From: JAFGNV01 sp964612485
Lineage (GTDB): Bacteria > Chloroflexota > Anaerolineae > 4572-78 > J111
Assembly: GCA_964612485.1 (NCBI GenBank)
Contig: CAZTFF010000002.1
Coordinates: 62,001 to 126,000 of the forward strand
Reading direction: 5' to 3'
DNA length: 64,000 nt
The first letter of the stretch is position 1; each line of letters starts with the position of its first letter. The translations under genes and the position numbers were made by a program. Positions 27,401 through 35,439 of this stretch are shown piece after piece. The notes beneath the pieces are model-generated. The model saw only the letters and a program-made list of their open reading frames with translations. It had not been told where the DNA came from and did no database searches.

Positions 27401-28670
27401 GTCTACCGCACGGGCGCTGGTAAAAGACAAAAACGTTGAACTGGTGCAGGAAGTTCAAGAAAATATGTGCAATGTCTGGGCCGACCCGACCCGCATCCGG
27501 CAAATCATCCTTAACCTGGTTTCTAATGCCTGTAAATTTACGGAAGACGGCGAAGTCAGGCTGCGGGCCTACACGGATGATGATAAATTGACCATCAGTG
27601 TCAGCGATACCGGCATTGGTATTCCGCTGGAAAAATTGAACCATGTCTTTGAAGAATTCACCCAGGTTGATGCCAGCACCACCCGCAAGGTTGGCGGAAC
27701 CGGCTTGGGATTGCCAATCAGCCGTCACTTTGTTGAAATGCACGGCGGCCAAATTTGGGTTGAGAGCGCCACAGGTAAAGGATCAACCTTTAGCTTCTCC
27801 ATTCCCATCAAACCGCCGGAAAAAGATGGAGAAGAAACGAAAATCGAAAACATCCCGGAAACGATGTTGGCAAAACCCGATGAGAACCAGGCAACAACCG
27901 GCCAGAGGAAGGTCGTTATCGCCATTGATGACGACCCAAACGTTGTCAATCTATATCAACGGTTTTTGGAGAAACAGGGGTACAGAGTTATCGGCGTCAA
28001 CAACAGCACCGATGTCTTTCCCAGCATCAGCCAACATAACCCTTCCGCAATTTTGTTGGATGTGCTTATGCCCGAAAAAGACGGCTGGGGAGTTCTGCGC
28101 GAGCTAAAAGATGAAGAAAGTACCCGCGATATTCCGGTGGTGATTTGCAGTATCATCAGCGACAAAGACCGGGGATTCTCGCTGGGCGCCGCCGATTATT
28201 TGACCAAACCGATTGTGGAAGCCGATCTGGTTAAAGCCTTGCGAAGATTGGATACACAAGACAAAGCAGAAGTAAAGGTATTGGTCATTGATGACGAAGT
28301 GGATGATGTGCTGCTTATCCGGCGCATTTTGGAAGCGCAGCCCAACTATGTTATCCTGGAAGCTAGCAATGGAAAAGAAGGATTGGCGTTGGTCAGTCAC
28401 CAGAAGCCTGATCTCATTATTCTTGATCTAACCATGCCCGAAATGGATGGGTTTACCGTAGTTGAAAAATTAAAAAATAACGAAGAAACCCGAACAATCC
28501 CCATCATCATTGTAAGCGCCAAAGAATTGACGCCCAAAGAACGAAAATTCCTGACGGGCGAGGTAGAAGTTTTGCTGCAAAAAGGGTTGTTTAACGAAGC
28601 TGAACTGTTAGAAGATGTAAGCCAGGCTTTGCAGCATATTCATCAGGAAAAAGAAGCAATTCTGGAATAA
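21489..28670 (+). CDS. Giant GAF-array hybrid histidine kinase
   Basis: At 2393 residues this is far above ordinary kinases. I count eleven GAF or GAF-like modules (residues about 28-1880; the second and ninth are short or degenerate). A kinase core follows with His1894 in NMSHELRTPLNSIIGF and an ATPase domain (LVSNACKFTEDGE, DTGIGIP, GGTGLGLPISRHFVEMHGG), then two receivers at about 2140-2255 (IDDDPNVVNLY, LLDVLMPEKDG, LTKPI) and 2260-2393 (VIDDEVDDVLLI, ILDLTMPEMDG, LLQKG). There is no membrane segment. The eighth GAF closely resembles GAF5 and GAF7 of the 1490-residue protein. It probably integrates many cytoplasmic inputs and relays phosphate to its receivers and neighbours. Confidence 0.92.
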   Translation: MSKTKTSSAAKKKQSYKTIAQRYARQLAVVQDINRILGSNEQTDTALTSALEHLLNTLGYQAIQIYRLSPSGSDLWLYLESGHGTKPVTQNKDIFSIDEHTIISDSARNRKPVYIPEIKQSPYSFYSETEVEINSEVAVPIQYGAELLGVLRVQSSQADHFEETDISFLDSVAGAMASAIKNTQVITGLQNDLQEIKILYNLQREKELTHHGQGEGSQAGKGYEYDGQTVALSPRMTPAAKTALSQKQPPQIIEDDDQTQMIAPIQLHGETIGVLGVEGPDGDEWTENDLNLIVEASTQVALAIESSSLLQQTQKRTQELSILFEATRRLSETVELQRIYHILTDQIINYLNADVCRLSLINGARTHFETVSKKYRNQANEVTADNDNWVDAIDDLPIFQEILKQPDFILTHLDDAQLDKTTQAYLKTQAGREINMHAVFPVIVRHNLIGVLQVSHFEPRQAYTENELQLAQAIIAQVTVAVENAQLFEQTEAALSETQKLYMISRALVETDSLDETFEIVLETIKSYDIDRVSISLLDRAQSGDIETVTIVASWDRESARILPVGSKISADMFSLVETFAQPPFHPLISEDLSRPDHQDERMDNAFRLFMYEGLGAVTMFSTPMFLGTEYKGVLSISTRRPHTYTEQEVRIYQTLADQTIIAIENYRLFEVVRRERDQAALLYEIGQSLSQAITIDKVQETLLSYTQEIGAAHSEICVTDGKSFSALATTIPERQQADRNKLADLILTKGIEAQVLHAKKTTVSNRSKVDWTIEGVPDPEDMNMMVCTPFYSQRSKLKGTLTFYHPQEDAFTNETVALLESVAIQVVSALENVWLLEQTTTALNETEVLYRATGEFSRAQNPQDLLNILGENLMSSDVQTNTGIDYMAMTTLSALADNGSPEMLTMIAEWDKETTTDTWTDLFTTPLIPEDFSFITTLQDDEPRLFDFHQLNKKTRDNIDTYLGKARAILSVPLRVGKNWLGVLFVASRTKNHNFNPSLINQINALSGQMAVVLQNLDLVEETQKNLYYSEILSHLSQELLNSDSRQAIYNLSLDAIAATEPGRGAAIFMYDQIEMGVELEMVAIWDNPFTSDNPEGWPSVPPGARFSTAELGLESLLKTGQTVLTTTPQEDDRFSNSLKQLLLMMQINSLVAVPIWLNREVNGFILIGSHRSSSFPSDMIRHYEDIARQTSVALENHRLLEEAQHRATLLQTAAEVSQAATSYLELDTLLAQSVDLIRDRFEYYHVSIFLLDEYRKNAVVEASTGEVGRKMLAMKHKLEVGGKSIVGTATGTGQPRIALDVGEDAVWFNNPLLPDTHSEMALPLIARGQVIGALDVQSTKRGAFGESDITILQSMANQLANAIQAARSFQESREALDEVRNLHEYYLREQWEAFLKDQERSTGYRLTDEGIVEAPQDFWWPEMDQAIESKKPVVISPPLAAPDTAKDNGHHTARAKTEGEENAATVIAPLSLQNNVVIGTLDMEVSDKNQLWEEDNLSIIEAVLGQASQAIEEARLFEETQAARETAEALYRVGRTLVAADTEEQMFHTVLNEILSALGLEQGGILFFEEDRKFGRLHALFEKGQPVDPGLRFPIEDNLSYEKLIESKLPLAIEDVAADPLVETVRDINLERNIVSLLLVPIIIEDEVVGALGVDAVGEKHIFNESEINLARAMVDQLSIMLQNHRLIQETRRNALQLQTSADVGRVATSILDQEVMLGEAVELIRDRFGFYHVQVFLLDANKKYVVLNKSTGALGQELLKENHKVAVNSADVVGQAAALREPQVVRNPEFLPDDDNHTFNIPEKHKELLPDTQAELAIPLQVGDTLVGVLDVHSTSPTAFVQADISTMEILGAQLAIAIQNARVFREQQETAERLKEMDQLKTQFLANMSHELRTPLNSIIGFSRVILKGIDGPLTDLQKADLTSIHNSGQHLLGLINNMLDVAKIEAGKMELNIEEIEIEPIIKSIMSTARALVKDKNVELVQEVQENMCNVWADPTRIRQIILNLVSNACKFTEDGEVRLRAYTDDDKLTISVSDTGIGIPLEKLNHVFEEFTQVDASTTRKVGGTGLGLPISRHFVEMHGGQIWVESATGKGSTFSFSIPIKPPEKDGEETKIENIPETMLAKPDENQATTGQRKVVIAIDDDPNVVNLYQRFLEKQGYRVIGVNNSTDVFPSISQHNPSAILLDVLMPEKDGWGVLRELKDEESTRDIPVVICSIISDKDRGFSLGAADYLTKPIVEADLVKALRRLDTQDKAEVKVLVIDDEVDDVLLIRRILEAQPNYVILEASNGKEGLALVSHQKPDLIILDLTMPEMDGFTVVEKLKNNEETRTIPIIIVSAKELTPKERKFLTGEVEVLLQKGLFNEAELLEDVSQALQHIHQEKEAILE

Positions 28671-28700
28671 AAGGGGTTTCCCCAAACAACGAGTAAGCTT

Positions 28701-30377
28701 GTGACAAAACAGTTTTCTTATCAATGCGCGGCGTGTAGTTATACCAACACCTACACGTCTTTGGTTGAAAGTTGCCCGGAATGCGGCGGAACCTGGCTTG
28801 AGTTTGTTTATGATCTGGAGCAGGCCGCAACCACGTGGCACAAACAGATGGGACAGCGTTCTGCCTCTATGTGGCGCTACTGGGAGTTGTTACCCATCTT
28901 CCAACAAAATAATATTGTGTCGATGGGCGAAGGCTGGACACCCCTGCTGCATACCGAAAATTTGGGGTCGATGCTCCGGCACAACCACATCTTTATCAAA
29001 GATGAAAGACAAGCGCCCACCGCTTCGTTTAAAGACCGGCAGGCCTCTTTGGCAATTTCTGTACTCAAGGAAAACGACATCAAGGAATTGGTGGTGGCCT
29101 CCACCGGCAATGTCGCCATTTCCTATTCGGCTTACTGCGCGCGGGCCGGGGTTAAACTGTGGGCCTTTTTAGACAGCAATGTGCCGCACGAAAAAATGCG
29201 AGAGGTTACGCTCTACGGCACCGAGGTGATCAAAGTTTCCAGCAATTACGACCGCACCAAACAGGTGGCCGCCCAATTTGCCGAGCATCGCGGCCTGTTT
29301 CTGGATAAGGGTATTCGTGGGATTGCGGCCCGTGAGGCCATGAAAACCCTGGCTTTTGAAATTGCCGAACAGTTAGGGCAGATCAAAGGTACGCGCTGGG
29401 CAGCGCCCGATTGGTACATTCAGGCGGTCAGCGGCGGGATGGGGCCGATTGGTGCGTGGCACGGATTTCAGCAGCTTTACCAGATGGGCTTCATCGACAA
29501 AATTCCTAAATTGGCTATCATCCAAACCGCCGGCTGCGCGCCGATGGTCAACAGCTACGAGAAAGGGCTGGACACCGCCGAGGTGGTGGAAAATCCAAAC
29601 AGTATCATCAATGTGCTCTCCACCGGCAATCCCGGCCCGGCTTACACCCGGCTGCGCGATATTGCCCTGAAGAACGGCGGCGCGTTTGTAAAAGTAGATG
29701 ATCAGGCCTCATTCCGCGCCATGCGGGTGATGGCCCAACTGGAAGGTTTGTCGATGGAACCGGCGGCAGCGGTGGCCTGCGCCGGGCTGATCCAGATGAT
29801 CCAGGAACAATTGATTGGTCCCGATGAAACAGTGGTGATCAATGCCTCCGGCCACACCTTCCCGGTTGAAAAACATATTCTGGAAAACGAGATTGTGCGC
29901 AGCCATACCCGCGTGCAGGAGTTGGAAAAAGAAGTGGTCGAAGGCCAGGAGCCGGTTGCGCTGCGGCAAGAAGGGCTGCTGTCGGCGCTGGAACGGCTGG
30001 ATGAGCGAGTCAAAAGTGTGGCGATCATTGAAGATGAGCCGGACGCCCGGATTCTGCTGCGCCGAATTTTGCAGCACAAACGCAAATACAATATTTACGA
30101 AGCGGCGGACGGCGTGACCGGAATCAGCCTGATTCGTGCAGAACAACCTGATCTGGTATTATTAGACCTGATGATCCCCGGCCTGGACGGCTTCTCCGTG
30201 CTGGATACGCTGAAGGCCGACAGGGATTTGCACGACATTCCGGTTATTGTGATTACGGCCAAAGATTTAACCGCCGAAGATTACAAACGCCTGTCCGGGC
30301 GCGTTGAGTCGCTGTTGCAAAAAGGAATGTTCATGGAAGAGGAACTATTTGAAAGCATCAGCGAGGCGTTGGATTAA
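28701..30377 (+). CDS. Threonine synthase-like PLP enzyme fused to a receiver domain
   Basis: This 558-residue protein starts with a zinc ribbon (Cys9, Cys12, Cys25, Cys28), followed by a fold-type II PLP enzyme of the threonine synthase family: PLP Lys111 in TASFKDRQ, ASTGNVAISYSAYCARAG, VSGGMGPIGAWHG, and STGNPGPAY. Threonine synthase converts O-phosphohomoserine to threonine. A coiled linker (about 405-438) leads to a complete receiver domain (about 440-558; IIEDEPDA, phospho-acceptor near 488 in LLDLMIPGLDG, ITAKD, LLQKG). This receiver resembles the last receiver of the upstream kinase. The GTG start at 28701 has a weak ribosome-binding site. An enzyme controlled by phosphorylation is inferred; substrate identity is not proven. 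Confidence 0.9.
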   Translation: MTKQFSYQCAACSYTNTYTSLVESCPECGGTWLEFVYDLEQAATTWHKQMGQRSASMWRYWELLPIFQQNNIVSMGEGWTPLLHTENLGSMLRHNHIFIKDERQAPTASFKDRQASLAISVLKENDIKELVVASTGNVAISYSAYCARAGVKLWAFLDSNVPHEKMREVTLYGTEVIKVSSNYDRTKQVAAQFAEHRGLFLDKGIRGIAAREAMKTLAFEIAEQLGQIKGTRWAAPDWYIQAVSGGMGPIGAWHGFQQLYQMGFIDKIPKLAIIQTAGCAPMVNSYEKGLDTAEVVENPNSIINVLSTGNPGPAYTRLRDIALKNGGAFVKVDDQASFRAMRVMAQLEGLSMEPAAAVACAGLIQMIQEQLIGPDETVVINASGHTFPVEKHILENEIVRSHTRVQELEKEVVEGQEPVALRQEGLLSALERLDERVKSVAIIEDEPDARILLRRILQHKRKYNIYEAADGVTGISLIRAEQPDLVLLDLMIPGLDGFSVLDTLKADRDLHDIPVIVITAKDLTAEDYKRLSGRVESLLQKGMFMEEELFESISEALD

Positions 30378-30434
30378 CAAATCAAGTTAAACATATGGCT
30401 GGAGAACAACGGCTGAGAATTTGTTTTAAGACAA

Positions 30435-30602
30435 CCTAACCCGGACAAGCCGGAACTAATGAGATAAATACGGTTGGAAATTTTTGCACAAAAAACAAGA
30501 TTTTCATAGGTTAGGCCCTAACCCGAACAAGCCGGAGCCAAAAAGGTTTTGGCACGAAAATCCTTGCACAAAAAACAAGATTTTCATAGGTTAGGCCCTA
30601 AC
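30435..30602. repeat. 80-bp direct repeat, two full and one partial unit
   Basis: A 39-base sequence starting TTGCACAAAAAACAAGATTT and ending TTAGGCCCTAAC occurs identically at 30484-30522 and 30564-30602. CCTAACCCGRACAAGCCGGA occurs at 30435 and 30517, with a partial third start at 30597. The period is 80-82 bases. Each unit contains a near-palindrome GGTTAGGCCCTAACC. The repeat fills most of the gap between the threonine synthase fusion and the next kinase. Confidence 0.75.
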
Positions 30603-30655
30603 AAGGCGGCAATTGCGTGCCGTTTTATTCTTTGATTATCCAGGGAGTTATTTCC

Positions 30656-32020
30656 TTGCTGCATCAAAAAAAAGTTGATACACCATCCCTTAAAAAAATT
30701 TTATATATTGATGATGATCCGGCCAACCGCTCGCTCATCAACCGGCTGCTGACCAGTTATAATTTCCAGGTGCTGGAAGCGCAGACGGGCCTGGAAGGCA
30801 TCACCATTGCCCGTAAAGAAATGCCCGACCTGATCCTTATGGACATCAACATGCCGGGGCTGGACGGCCATGAAACCACCACCCGGATGCGCAGCCTGCC
30901 GTCGTTAGGCCATATTCCCATCATTGCCGTTACGGCCCGCATCACCGAAGGCGAACGAGAATTAGCCATTGCCGCCGGCTGCGATGGTTACATCCCCAAA
31001 CCGATTGATGTTGACACCTTTCCCAACCAGGTTATCAACTACCTCAACGGTCGTCGTGATACCATCACGTCTTCCCAGCGAGAGCATTTTCTGGGGCAAT
31101 ACAGCCAAAAACTGGTCGAACGGCTGGAAGACAAGGTAATTGCTCTGGAAGAGGCCAACCGCCGATTACAAAAAACCGATAAACTCAAATCCGATTTCAT
31201 CACCCTGACCGCCCACGAATTTAGAACACCCATCACGCTGGTGTACGGTTATGCGCGGCTGCTGCAATCGACCATCTTGGATTCAGAACTACAGCCGCTG
31301 ATCAATGGCCCCATCGGCCAACTGGCGGAGAGAATTTGCCAATCCGTCCACCGCTTGAACGAAGCCGTCAATGATATTCTCAATATTTCACTCATCCAAT
31401 CTGATGAAATGCACCTGGATTATATTCCCGTTAACCTGGCCAAACTGGTTGATACCGCGCTTGAAGAACTGAACCCGGAAGAAAGTGACCGGGCACTTAA
31501 TTTCAAAAAAGAAGGTCTTGATAAATTGCCCCTGATTATGGGTGATAGAGAACGTTTGAAGCTGGTATTTTGGAATCTGCTCAGCAATGCCATCAAATTC
31601 ACCCCTGATGGCGGGACCATCACCATCAAAGGCTGGGTTGTCGATTCACTGGCCTCCCTATCGGATGAAACCGACTCCATCACCCCCTCGGAATTTAATA
31701 ATCGGGATGTTGAACAGGGAATTATCATTCTGGTCCGCGATACCGGCATCGGCATTGATCCGGCGGAACAGAAAGAGATTTTTGAGCATTTCTACATCAT
31801 CGGCAATACCGATTACCACACCAGCAGCAAAACCGCCTTTGGCGGCGGCGGGATGGGGCTGGGGTTGCCCATTTCTTGCGGCATTGTCAAGGCCCACGGC
31901 GGGCGTATCTGGGTAGAGAGCGCGGGCCGAAACATCGAAAAAAACCTGGGCAGTACCTTTTATGTGCTGCTGCCCCTGCGAACCGCTACCCTTGAATCTA
32001 CCAAATCATCCTCAGCATAG
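30656..32020 (+). CDS. Receiver-histidine kinase hybrid
   Basis: The protein has a DivK-like N-terminal receiver (ILYIDDDPANRSLI, LMDINMPGLDG, AVTARI, PKPIDV), a coiled coil (LVERLEDKVIALEEANRRLQ) and a kinase core with LTAHEFRTPITLVYGY, NLLSNAIKFTPDGG, DTGIGIDPAEQ and GMGLGLPISCGIVKAHGG. There is no GAF or membrane part. Two starts are possible: GTG 30617, or TTG 30656 with GGGAG 8 bases upstream, which I prefer (454 residues). It closes the signalling block and could be driven by a receiver-phosphorylating kinase upstream. maf follows after 5 bases. Confidence 0.88.
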   Translation: MLHQKKVDTPSLKKILYIDDDPANRSLINRLLTSYNFQVLEAQTGLEGITIARKEMPDLILMDINMPGLDGHETTTRMRSLPSLGHIPIIAVTARITEGERELAIAAGCDGYIPKPIDVDTFPNQVINYLNGRRDTITSSQREHFLGQYSQKLVERLEDKVIALEEANRRLQKTDKLKSDFITLTAHEFRTPITLVYGYARLLQSTILDSELQPLINGPIGQLAERICQSVHRLNEAVNDILNISLIQSDEMHLDYIPVNLAKLVDTALEELNPEESDRALNFKKEGLDKLPLIMGDRERLKLVFWNLLSNAIKFTPDGGTITIKGWVVDSLASLSDETDSITPSEFNNRDVEQGIIILVRDTGIGIDPAEQKEIFEHFYIIGNTDYHTSSKTAFGGGGMGLGLPISCGIVKAHGGRIWVESAGRNIEKNLGSTFYVLLPLRTATLESTKSSSA

Positions 32021-32025
32021 ATACA

Positions 32026-32790
32026 ATGAGCCAAAAATCTCAACAACACCGGCAGCGATCCCCGAACAATTCAGATTTTTCGCCGGCAGACCCGCTTTTT
32101 GTGCTGGCCTCCGGCTCGCCGCGACGCCGGGAGTTTATGGAACTGCTGGCCTTGCCGTTTATTGTGGTTACGCCGGCTGCCGCCGGAAATCCCGTGGATG
32201 AAACACCCCGCCCGGATGAACAACCGATGGCACTGGTCCAACGTCTCAGCCGTATCAAAGCCGGCGCGGTGGCCGGCACGCTGCCCCGGCTTGATCTATC
32301 GAAATTTGGTCATTCCACGCCTCACCTGCCGGAGAACCTGGTTGTTCTGGCCGCCGATACTGTGGTAGTTCTAAATGGTCAGGTGCTGGGTAAACCCAAT
32401 TCACCGGCTGAAGCCACACAGATGCTCAAGCAATTACGGCAAGAACCACATTTTGTTTACAGCGGAATTACGGCCATGCGGGTAAACCGGCAGGGGCAGA
32501 TTATGCAAAGCCACACCCGCCCGCACCAAAGCCGGGTGCAAATGCGCGCTTACGCCGATACTGAAATTGATGCTTATATTGCCGGGGGCGATCCCCTGGA
32601 TAAGGCCGGCGCTTACGGTATTCAGGACCAAACTTTTGCCCCCGTGGCTAACTTAGAGGGCTGTTTTGCCAGCGTGATGGGATTCCCGCTGGGCGAGTTA
32701 GCCATTGCCCTGCGCAAGTTGGGCATTGAACTTCCGCCTGTTTCTCCCCTGTGTTCCCGGCACACCCACCATCCCTGCTGCCAAAAATAG
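32026..32790 (+). CDS. maf: Maf-family nucleoside triphosphate pyrophosphatase
   Basis: The 254-residue protein has the Maf signature LASGSPRRREFMELL, then VVLAADTVVVLNGQVLGKP (active-site Asp), YSGITAMRV and GDPLDKAGAYGIQD. Maf enzymes hydrolyse dTTP, UTP or modified nucleotides to monophosphates. It is longer than usual (about 190-210): there are about 25 extra N-terminal residues, an insertion near residues 80-100 (LPRLDLSKFGHSTPHLPE), and a short His/Cys-rich tail. The start is 5 bases after the kinase stop, so it is probably co-transcribed, perhaps incidentally. Confidence 0.93.
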   Translation: MSQKSQQHRQRSPNNSDFSPADPLFVLASGSPRRREFMELLALPFIVVTPAAAGNPVDETPRPDEQPMALVQRLSRIKAGAVAGTLPRLDLSKFGHSTPHLPENLVVLAADTVVVLNGQVLGKPNSPAEATQMLKQLRQEPHFVYSGITAMRVNRQGQIMQSHTRPHQSRVQMRAYADTEIDAYIAGGDPLDKAGAYGIQDQTFAPVANLEGCFASVMGFPLGELAIALRKLGIELPPVSPLCSRHTHHPCCQK

Positions 32791-32856
32791 CAAATTTTCT
32801 GCAATACATCTATACTGCTAACTTCATCAAACTAACCATACAGGTTCAAATAATCT

Positions 32857-34032
32857 ATGCCATCGCAAGGTAAAATTTATACGCTGTTGGGCCTTACCGG
32901 ACGTATTTTTGCCCTCATTTTTCTGGTTCGCCTGGTAAGAGATACCGGCGCCCGCACAATCTTCCCTTTCATCCCCCAACTGGCCGAGGGATTGGGTTTA
33001 AGTGTGGTGGCTTTTAGCTGGCTTATTTTTATCCAGGCCATGGGGGGAATGGTGGGGCCAATTTTTGGCGTTTTATCAGATCGATACGGTCGCCGTAAAA
33101 TTATGGTGGCCGGACTGTGCAGCCAGGGCATTGGCGCGTTGGGCCTGGCCGCCTCGCATCAGTGGGGCGCGGCGCTGCCGATGTTTATGATGGGCCTGGG
33201 AACCGCCATTTTTATGCCGGCGCAGCAAGCCTACATTGGAGATCAGGTAGATTATCACAAAAGGGGCCGGGCCATGGCCACCACCGAATTCTCTTGGGCC
33301 TTAACCGCGATCCTGATTTTACCGGTCATCGGCTGGCTCATTGATACCTTTGGCTGGCAGATGCCCTTTTTGGTTATGGGGCCGGTTGCTTTTCTGGGAG
33401 CCATTTTGGTCTGGTTTGGCTTATCGCGGGTTGAACACCATACGCAAACCGAGTTTTCCTGGCCCGCCGTCCGGGCCGTGGTGTTCAGACCCAACGTCAT
33501 CGGCACCATCGCCGCCACATTTTTTACGTTCACCGGGCTGAGTTCTTTTTTGTCGATGTGGAGTATCTGGCTGACCCACGATTTTGGGTTAAGAGCGGCC
33601 CAACTGGGATTGGTAGCCACCGCCATCGGCATTACCGAATTGGGCGGATCGGTATCATCCAGCCTCTTCATTGATCGTTTGGGCAAAAAACAAGGCGCAA
33701 CATTGGGCTTGCTCCTGGGAGGATTGGTTTTTCTGACACTGCCCCTAACCAAAGATCAATTTCCACCAGCTATTGCGGGCCTGGTTACGTTGGGGCTGCT
33801 GATGGAATTTACCATCGTTTCCCTGATTCCCCTATACTCCGAACAGGTTCCCCATGCGCGTGGAACCGTGCTCTCGTTAATGGCATTGGGGGCCGCGCTG
33901 GGCCTGGCAATTGGCCCGCCGGTAACAGCCACTTTGTGGACCCGCTTTCATTTATGGGGCATCTGTGTGGTGGGAGCTATTTGCCTGCTGGCGGCGGGCG
34001 CGATTATTTCAAAATTTCTACACGAAGATTAA
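32857..34032 (+). CDS. MFS transporter
   Basis: This 391-residue integral membrane protein has about 12 hydrophobic segments. The loop after the second helix carries the MFS motif GVLSDRYGRRKIMVAG, and a related motif FIDRLGKKQGATLG opens the second half. It probably exports or imports a small solute by ion coupling; the substrate cannot be read from the sequence. The annotated ATG 32857 follows maf by 66 bases. Its 3' end overlaps the der stop codon region by 4 bases, tail to tail. Confidence 0.9.
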   Translation: MPSQGKIYTLLGLTGRIFALIFLVRLVRDTGARTIFPFIPQLAEGLGLSVVAFSWLIFIQAMGGMVGPIFGVLSDRYGRRKIMVAGLCSQGIGALGLAASHQWGAALPMFMMGLGTAIFMPAQQAYIGDQVDYHKRGRAMATTEFSWALTAILILPVIGWLIDTFGWQMPFLVMGPVAFLGAILVWFGLSRVEHHTQTEFSWPAVRAVVFRPNVIGTIAATFFTFTGLSSFLSMWSIWLTHDFGLRAAQLGLVATAIGITELGGSVSSSLFIDRLGKKQGATLGLLLGGLVFLTLPLTKDQFPPAIAGLVTLGLLMEFTIVSLIPLYSEQVPHARGTVLSLMALGAALGLAIGPPVTATLWTRFHLWGICVVGAICLLAAGAIISKFLHED

Positions 34033-35420
34033 ACCGGCCCACCCTTTTCCCCACGACTCCTAAAAAATAATCGCAGCGGCGTACCGACAAATCCATATTG
34101 CTGCCGCAGCCGGTTTTCCAGGTAGCGCTGGTAAGTAAAGTGAACCAGCGAGGCATCGTTGACAAAAAATATAAAAGTAGGTGGATTGACTCCAACCTGG
34201 GTAGCGTAAAAAAACTTCAATCGATGGCGATGGGTTCCCTTGGGCGGATGCGCGGCAACGGCCTCGCGCAGGAGGCGATTTAAATCGCCGGTAGAAATCC
34301 GGTGCAGGCTGTTATCGTATATTTGCAACACAGTTGGCAGCACTTTATTAACGCGCTGCCCTGTTTTGGCCGAGATAAAAAGAACCGGCACGTAATCCAT
34401 AAATTTCAGGCTCTGCCGTACGGTTTGGATATACTCGTTAATGGTGTAGGTATCTTTTTCGATGGTGTCCCACTTGTTGACGATCACGATCACGCTTTTA
34501 GACTCTTCCAGAATATAGCTGGCAATATGAGCATCCTGCGTGGTTACCAATTCACCGGCATCCAGCAGTAGCAAACAGACATCGGCGCGATTGACGGATT
34601 TGATGGTTCGCAAAAAACTATGTTTTTCCACGCCGGGTTCAATTTTGCCGCGCCGCCGGATACCGGCCGTATCGATCAAAACCAATTCCTGGTCCTCGTA
34701 TTCAATGCGGGTATCAATGGCATCGCGGGTGGTTCCCGGCACATCCGAGACAATCACCCGCTCCGCGCCCAATAATTTGTTAACCAGCGAAGATTTACCT
34801 ACATTGGGCCGGCCTAAAATAGCAATTTTCACCGCCTCGTCATCTTCCTCGTCTTCCTCCATCATCACCGGCATCGATTCAACCATCGCATCCAATAAAT
34901 CGCCGGTGCCGGTTCCGTGCAGCGCTGAAATCGGGATGGGATCCACATCTAATCCCAGCGCGTAAAATTCAACCGCTTCATCACGACGCCGTTTGTTGTC
35001 GGCTTTGTTGACGCCCAGGATCACGGGCTTTCTGGTTCGACGCAGCAATTCGGCAATATCTTCATCGGCGGGGGTAATACCGGCTTCTCCATCAACCAAA
35101 AAAACAATCACCTCGGCTTCGGCCATAGCAATTTCGGCTTGGGCACGAATCTCCTGCAAAAATAAGCGGCTGGACACACCGGCGTTAAAACCGGCCTGGC
35201 CCCGTTTCGGAGGAGACGGGTGCAAATCCAGCCCGCCGGTATCCACCACAATAAAATCGCGCCCGCCCCAATCGGCCTCACCATACAGGCGGTCTCGGGT
35301 GGTGCCGGCCAGGTCCTCAACAATTGCCTGACGGCGGCCAATCAAACGATTAAACAGGGTTGATTTTCCCACGTTGGGGCGGCCAACCAGGGCTACAATG
35401 GGCTTTTTGATTGAACTCAC
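34029..35420 (-). CDS. der: Ribosome biogenesis GTPase Der (EngA)
   Basis: Der is a double-GTPase that helps assemble the 50S ribosomal subunit. This 463-residue protein has two complete G domains: G1 GRPNVGKSTLFN (about 12-23) with DTGGLDL and NKADN, and a second G1 GRPNVGKSSLVN (about 204-215) with DTAGIRRRGK and NKWD. A C-terminal KH-like domain follows (VNPPTFIFFVND, YLENRLRQQYGF, PLRLFFRSR). About 10 extra residues after the first switch region (HPSPPKRGQAG) are a small insertion. It lies downstream of cdaR by 19 bases on the same strand. Confidence 0.97.
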   Translation of the reverse strand: MSSIKKPIVALVGRPNVGKSTLFNRLIGRRQAIVEDLAGTTRDRLYGEADWGGRDFIVVDTGGLDLHPSPPKRGQAGFNAGVSSRLFLQEIRAQAEIAMAEAEVIVFLVDGEAGITPADEDIAELLRRTRKPVILGVNKADNKRRRDEAVEFYALGLDVDPIPISALHGTGTGDLLDAMVESMPVMMEEDEEDDEAVKIAILGRPNVGKSSLVNKLLGAERVIVSDVPGTTRDAIDTRIEYEDQELVLIDTAGIRRRGKIEPGVEKHSFLRTIKSVNRADVCLLLLDAGELVTTQDAHIASYILEESKSVIVIVNKWDTIEKDTYTINEYIQTVRQSLKFMDYVPVLFISAKTGQRVNKVLPTVLQIYDNSLHRISTGDLNRLLREAVAAHPPKGTHRHRLKFFYATQVGVNPPTFIFFVNDASLVHFTYQRYLENRLRQQYGFVGTPLRLFFRSRGEKGGPV

Positions 35421-35439
35421 AGCTATTTTTCTCCGTTAT

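Noticed and set aside
30484..30602. Two 39-base repeats with a 41-base spacer, CRISPR-like
   Set aside because: There are only two copies, the spacer itself resembles the sequence before the first copy (so the unit is an 80-bp tandem repeat), and no cas gene is nearby.
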